Shown piece after piece: positions 14,560 through 17,832 of a stretch of DNA of 17,832 nucleotides. The notes beneath the pieces were generated by a model, which saw only the letters and a list, made by a program, of their open reading frames with translations, searched no databases and was not told the DNA's origin. Made by a program: the position numbers and the translations under genes. The stretch spans positions 1 through 17,832 of the forward strand of contig PJAB01001051.1 in the NCBI GenBank assembly GCA_002887195.1, given 5' to 3'. Within the stretch, counting starts at the first letter, position 1. Every line of letters begins with the position of its first letter. This DNA is from Chrysochromulina parva. Its lineage: Eukaryota > Haptophyta > Prymnesiales > Chrysochromulinaceae.

Positions 14560-15678
14560 TCAACTCTCCATGGCCCACGTCACGTTGCGTCGTCTACCAG
14601 AGGAAGCAGTGGCACCCTTGCGCTTCATGCCCCGCCCGCTGCCCTTGCCTCGCCCCTTGCCTCTGTGCCCACCCGTCGCACCCGTCGCACCCGCTGGCTC
14701 TGTCGAGTTCGAGGCGAAAGCAGTGGCACCCTTGCGCTTCTTGCCTCGCCCCTTGCCTCGGTGCCCACCCGTCGCAGCCGTCGCACCCGCTGGCTCGGTC
14801 GCGTTCGGTGTGTCCACCGACAACAGGAGCACCGGCGCCGAGCGGCCCGAAGCATTCGTTGCGTAGACGAAGAGGCCGCCCGACACAAGCGTTGCCACAA
14901 GGAGCAAGACGGCGACGAGCGATCTCGGCTTTTCGCGGCTTGGTTTGGCGCGTCGCCCAATTAGATCATCCTCAACCTCATCTTTCGGCCGGTCGTCCTC
15001 ATCGTCGTCCTCATATTCATGCTTGGGCCATGGCTTGGGCCGATCGTCTTCGTCGGAGGAGGAGAAGGCCGAGTCCAACCCGATGCGCTCCGCCACACTC
15101 TTGGCTGATGTAGTGCGCGATGGTGCCGAGGCAACCTCGGCGTCAGCAGGCGTCTCTGATGGGGCTGGGACTGGAAAGGCCTGCAGACCGGCCTGCAGGC
15201 TCCTCTCGTCGGCCGCATCCTCGGCGCTTGGCTCGAGAGTGGCTGATACCAACAGCGACTGGCCGCTATCGTCGACAAAGGTGAGGCTCGAGCAGAGGCG
15301 CTCTGCTTGCTCCGCAGGCAGCCCAAGAAGCACCAGCTGGTCCAATGTCTTGCCGCGAAGAGCACGTATCGACGTGCAGCCAGCGTATGCGAGCGCGTCG
15401 ATACCAGCATCAACACCAGCAGCGTTCAAAAGCTCCGCCGTGCTGGCATCCAGGCACGGCGCCGTCGCCCCAAGGCTCGTCAGGATGGTCACCGCCTGCA
15501 CTGGCGTTATGCCTTTGCATTCTAGAAGCTCCTTGTAGGTGGCATACCGCAGTAAGGACATAGATATGTAGAGCCCATCGTTGAGTATCGTGTCGGTGAT
15601 TTGTTTCAGCCCGATGCGACTCAGAAAGTCGCGCACCTCTTGTAAATTCAAAGCGTCCCTCTCTGCACGCGACGCCAT
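14560..15678 (-). CDS. Tandem SAM-like domains, transmembrane helix, basic glycine-rich tail
   Basis: From the ATG at 15678 the protein has 372 residues; a longer frame begins at GTG. Residues 10-70 look like a SAM domain (VRDFLSRIGL, then LLRYATYKELLECKGITPVQ). Residues 76-135 form a second helical module of similar type (LRGKTLDQLVLLGLPAEQAE). SAM domains usually mediate protein oligomerisation; that is family knowledge. An acidic linker (205-240, rich in Asp/Glu) precedes one membrane helix at 253-273 (SLVAVLLLVATLVSGGLFVY). The C-terminal 95 residues hold a duplicated TEPAGAT-TGGHRGKGRGK-KRKGATA unit and N-glycosylation sequons at 275, 292, 324 and 365. With positive residues just before the helix, a cytosolic SAM side and a lumenal or external tail is the likely topology. 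I know no named family with this layout. Divergent from bL12. Confidence 0.75.
   Translation of the reverse strand: MASRAERDALNLQEVRDFLSRIGLKQITDTILNDGLYISMSLLRYATYKELLECKGITPVQAVTILTSLGATAPCLDASTAELLNAAGVDAGIDALAYAGCTSIRALRGKTLDQLVLLGLPAEQAERLCSSLTFVDDSGQSLLVSATLEPSAEDAADERSLQAGLQAFPVPAPSETPADAEVASAPSRTTSAKSVAERIGLDSAFSSSDEDDRPKPWPKHEYEDDDEDDRPKDEVEDDLIGRRAKPSREKPRSLVAVLLLVATLVSGGLFVYATNASGRSAPVLLLSVDTPNATEPAGATAATGGHRGKGRGKKRKGATAFASNSTEPAGATGATGGHRGKGRGKGSGRGMKRKGATASSGRRRNVTWAMES
14605..14796. repeat. Two-copy coding repeat in the tail of the SAM-TM gene
   Basis: Copies at 14605-14700 (96 bp) and 14719-14796 (78 bp) share agcagtggcacccttgcgct at one end and cgcacccgctggctc at the other. 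The first carries an 18-bp in-frame insertion (six extra residues, GSGRGM). Both encode the TEPAGAT/GGHRGKGRGK/KRKGATA tail unit. Confidence 0.85.
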
Positions 15679-15994
15679 GCGGACCACGGTTGTGCAGACG
15701 TTTGTGCTCTCGTTCCGTTCCGTTTCGAGGGTCCCCTCGGCCGCTCTGAAGGCAGGCAGTCCAGGATGGGCACCCGGTCGCGCAGGAGACAAAAAGACAA
15801 TAAACCGTCTGGCACGGCCCGCCTTGCACCCGCACACGACACAACAAGTCTTCCCCCCAAACGAGGGAAGAAGTTATGCGGTTCGGTTTTCATTCCCCCC
15901 GTGCGACGTGAACGATGAGTCGTGGTTCGTCGAAACTTTCGTTGAAGAGAAGACTGCAGAGAAGACCACGCGGCTTCGAACCACGCGGCGACCA
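15679..15994. promoter_or_regulatory. Divergent promoter region, SAM-TM gene / bL12
   Basis: These 316 bp separate opposed ATGs. No gene is recognised in it, although frames stay open on both strands. Palindromic ttcgaa occurs near 15975 (cttcgaacc). It should contain both promoters and 5' UTRs. Confidence 0.4.
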
Positions 15995-16443
15995 ATGCTG
16001 GCGAGAGTCCGAAACGCGCCGGGCGCATTGCGCCTCACGCGCGTGGCCGCGCGTAGCTACGTTGCGGCTGCTCGTGTCGCACGCCCTCCGCTGCAGCAGT
16101 GCGCGCACGCACGCCATCCTGACCGCGCCTCATCTTTTGCCACGTGGATGCCCGCTCCCGGGATGTCGCGGGCTCACAGATTGACTGACGCCGCACGTGC
16201 CCTGCCGATGCTCATCGCAGGCCTGCGTTGTTGGCGCTCGCCACGCGCCGATTCGACGACGCGTGCAGCGTCCGCCACTGCGCTTCGAGTAGCAGCAAGG
16301 CGCCGTCACCCAAAATTGCCGACCTCGTGGAGCAGATTGCGTCGCTTAGCCTGCTGGAGGCGGCCGAGCTGACGGATGCGCTCAAAGCGCGGTTGGGGAT
16401 CACGAGCGCGATGATGATGCCGGCAGGCGGCGGCGGCGGCGGC

Positions 16444-16475
<32 letters not shown>

Positions 16476-16865
16476 TGCCGCCGCAGCCGCGGCACCTGCC
16501 GCAGCTGTGGAGAAGACACACTTTACTGTCAAGCTGACGAAGTTTGACGCGGCCTCCAAGAGTACGCTGCTGCATGCATGCGCGCATGCGAGGCCAAGCA
16601 GCGCCGTACTGAGCATGCGTCCCGTGCCACCGGTGCTGTCGCGCCTCTTTCACTCACACATGTCATGTGCGCCCCCCAATGTGTGTTCACATCCACAGTC
16701 AAGCTGATCAAGGAGGTGCGTGCTTACACGGGCCTGGGGCTCAAGGAGGCCAAAGAGCTCGTCGAGGGCGCGCCCGCAGACCTCAAGGCCGAAGTGCCCA
16801 AGGCCGAGGCCGAGGACATCAAGGCCAAAATCGAGGCCGCTGGTGGAACCGTCGCACTCGAGTGA
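15995..16865 (+). CDS. Ribosomal protein bL12, probably mitochondrial, three exons
   Basis: My exon model is 15995-16098, 16221-16561 and 16699-16865, giving 203 residues. bL12 forms the ribosomal stalk that recruits translation GTPases. Residues 1-60 are rich in Arg, Ala and Ser with few acids ([20 protein letters not shown]), like a mitochondrial presequence. Residues 66-96 are the dimerisation domain ([20 protein letters not shown]). Residues 103-130 are the hinge, with 17 Gly in a row and then Ala/Pro. Residues 131-203 are the C-terminal factor-binding domain ([51 protein letters not shown]). The second splice is well supported by the family consensus; the first is inferred because it gives phase-matched GT-AG and an ATG-led presequence. 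A plastid protein is an alternative, but no signal peptide is seen. Confidence 0.85.
16099..16220 (+). other. Predicted intron 1 of bL12 gene (122 bp)
   Basis: The donor is CA|gtgcgc and the acceptor is catcgcag|GCCT, phase 2. Splicing joins the ATG-led Arg/Ala-rich presequence to the exon coding for the dimerisation domain, which otherwise has no in-frame ATG. Predicted only from frame, splice sites and targeting-peptide composition. Confidence 0.55.
16427..16478 (+). repeat. GGC/GGT trinucleotide repeat encoding poly-Gly
   Basis: Seventeen glycine codons in a row, mixing ggc and ggt, lie in the bL12 hinge and are followed by a run of alanine codons. Mixed codons suggest the tract is older than a fresh slippage event. 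Confidence 0.9.
16562..16698 (+). other. Intron 2 of bL12 gene (137 bp)
   Basis: The donor is AAGA|gtacgc and the acceptor is catccacag|TCAAG, phase 1. Removal gives FDAASKIKLIKEVR, which is the expected bL12 sequence with no gap or insertion. The intron contains gcatgcatgcgcgcatgcg, a short run of overlapping palindromes. Confidence 0.92.
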
Positions 16866-17496
16866 GGGCACAGAGCCACGCGCACGCACGTATGACAGCC
16901 CGACGCAGGACGGCGCGTCGTGCGCTGGCAGCTGCCGCGCCGCCCCTCGCGCGCGCGAGAGAGAGAGAGGAGCACGTACGTCGCCACTCCTGCCGCCACT
17001 GCGCCACGCCGCGCTGCACGGCGCGACGTGCTCTCTAGACGATGTGGACCTTCAGTCAGCCTGCTCTTACGATGCGCGCTCGCTCAACTGGGTTACCCGC
17101 AGCGCTGTTTCAGGGTGCAGGCGCGCGCACAAGCGCACTCGAGCGATGATGTATTATAACCAGGAGATGGAGGCGGTGGGAGAGCAGCGGCTAAAACCGT
17201 CGAAGCGCGAGGCGAGTAGAAAGCTGTAAGCTCAAGCTGTTGCATATTCTAAAGTCCCGTGATTTTTCTGGAAAATGCTGCAAAGAAAAGCTTGCACTGT
17301 ACGGACTCGATTGCAAGAGAACCTTATAGGCACCTTCCCCGCATGCTTCTCCGGTTGCCACGCGGCGGGCTTCCGGCGGTGCGCGGGCGCGCCGCGGTCC
17401 GGTCCCCGATCGTCGGCGGTGCAACACCGCTGCGCGGCGTTGGGGTCGAGGGGCGTGGCCGGGGATTGACTCGCTCGTCAAAATGCCAATTTCGGT
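16866..17496. other. Intergenic region after bL12, no gene seen
   Basis: These 631 bp lie between the 3' end of bL12 and the 3' end of the right-edge gene. It has a (ga)n microsatellite at about 16957-16968, a more AT-rich part (17140-17300) and a small hairpin gcggtg-caa-caccgc near 17416-17430. Short frames on both strands have no recognisable content. Confidence 0.5.
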
Positions 17497-17832
17497 CTAT
17501 ATCCATAGGTGGGGGCAGATCATGTCGAAGACACGGTTGGCCATAGCGCGATACATCTCGCCACCCGCAAGATGGGGCGTGGCATTTTTCCATTCGCAGT
17601 TGCGGTGCATGCGAGTGCATGACTTAGTGAGGCAAGCCTGCCAATAGCCGTGGTTGCACCTGTGGACGTTTGAGTCTATTTCGTACTCAAAGTGCCAGCC
17701 GTGTCGCTCATTGACCCAGATGCCAGGGTTGGGTCCAGCAATGTGCGAGCCTGGTCGTGAGGTGGCCATCTGATGCGCATCAAGTAGCTGGATGTTGGCC
17801 GTGCTTTCGTGGCGGCGTACGACGCGACGAAT
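17497..17832 (-). CDS. C-terminal end of an unrecognised protein, 5' end outside window
   Basis: The frame enters from the right edge with no stop and ends at a TAG at 17497, giving 111 visible residues; the ATG at 17769 is internal or an alternative start. Codons are natural and the composition is unlike random: many aromatic residues and five Cys (visible residues 59, 67, 72, 79, 106), including HRCNHGYWQACLTKSC, plus an N-glycosylation sequon in CEWKNATPH. This suggests a secreted or lumenal, disulphide-bonded domain. The visible start (LLDAHQMATSRPGSH) faintly recalls the Asp-x-x-His end of SGNH or PC-esterase type enzymes, but I cannot support that. It ends in GGEMYRAMANRVFDMIC, probably an amphipathic helix. 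Confidence 0.65.
   Translation of the reverse strand: MRRVVRRHESTANIQLLDAHQMATSRPGSHIAGPNPGIWVNERHGWHFEYEIDSNVHRCNHGYWQACLTKSCTRMHRNCEWKNATPHLAGGEMYRAMANRVFDMICPHLWI

Noticed and set aside
15965..15985. tRNA T-arm-like string (ttcgaa with flanking GC)
   Set aside because: The flanking bases do not form the 5-bp T stem, and no acceptor, D or anticodon arms were found nearby.
16212..16616. Minus-strand frame with a poly-Pro run
   Set aside because: The Pro run is the antisense of the bL12 poly-Gly codons.
17259..17546. 95-codon plus-strand frame near the right end
   Set aside because: It is Arg/Gly-rich with no domain, and partly overlaps the better-supported minus-strand frame.

Overview
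The window looks like nuclear DNA from a GC-rich single-celled eukaryote, most likely an alga. The evidence is three short GT-AG introns, a heterotrimeric G-protein beta subunit, a NAK-family kinase, a mitochondrial-type ribosomal protein bL12 with a presequence, long Ala/Pro/Gly low-complexity tracts and very high GC at third codon positions. A haptophyte is my best guess (Gbeta present, compact genes, Ala-rich proteins), but that is inference from style and not from a marker gene. I see no rRNA, tRNA, transposon, integrase or CRISPR array.

Layout, left to right. (1) 1-1326, minus: armadillo-repeat protein, running off the left end, built from seven 129-bp units. (2) 1808-2891, plus: Gbeta with one intron. 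(3) 3691-4770, minus: ubiquitin-like fold plus U1-type zinc finger protein. (4) 4927-5565, plus: GST C-terminal-domain protein with a hydrophobic N-terminus. (5) 5912-7873, minus: low-complexity protein with repeated R-P-x-S/T-A motifs. (6) 7970-9007, plus: unrecognised Ala/Ser-rich protein. (7) 9389-10042, minus: unrecognised coiled-coil protein. (8) 10439-11971, minus: NAK-family Ser/Thr kinase. (9) 12202-12891, plus: minimal MgtE/SLC41-type cation channel domain. (10) 13070-14119, minus: membrane-anchored FSH1/OVCA2-type serine hydrolase. (11) 14560-15678, minus: tandem SAM-like domains, one transmembrane helix and a basic Gly-rich tail. (12) 15995-16865, plus: bL12 in three exons. (13) 17497-17832, minus: C-terminal end of an unrecognised Cys-containing protein that runs off the right end.

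The genes do not form an obvious pathway; they look like ordinary housekeeping and signalling genes packed tightly. The clearest architectural theme is head-to-head pairing. Five gene pairs start back to back across only 96 to 481 bases, which suggests shared bidirectional promoters. Convergent 3' spacers often carry a short hairpin or palindrome, the most striking being a perfect 36-bp palindrome at 3242-3277.

I did not find a convincing new multi-gene system. The best leads are the near-identical ARM repeat array, the Gbeta with a shortened Ggamma-binding region, the SAM-transmembrane-sequon protein, the R-P-x-S/T-A protein and the palindrome cluster. Start codons were placed at the first sensible ATG; several longer frames begin only at GTG or TTG and were trimmed.
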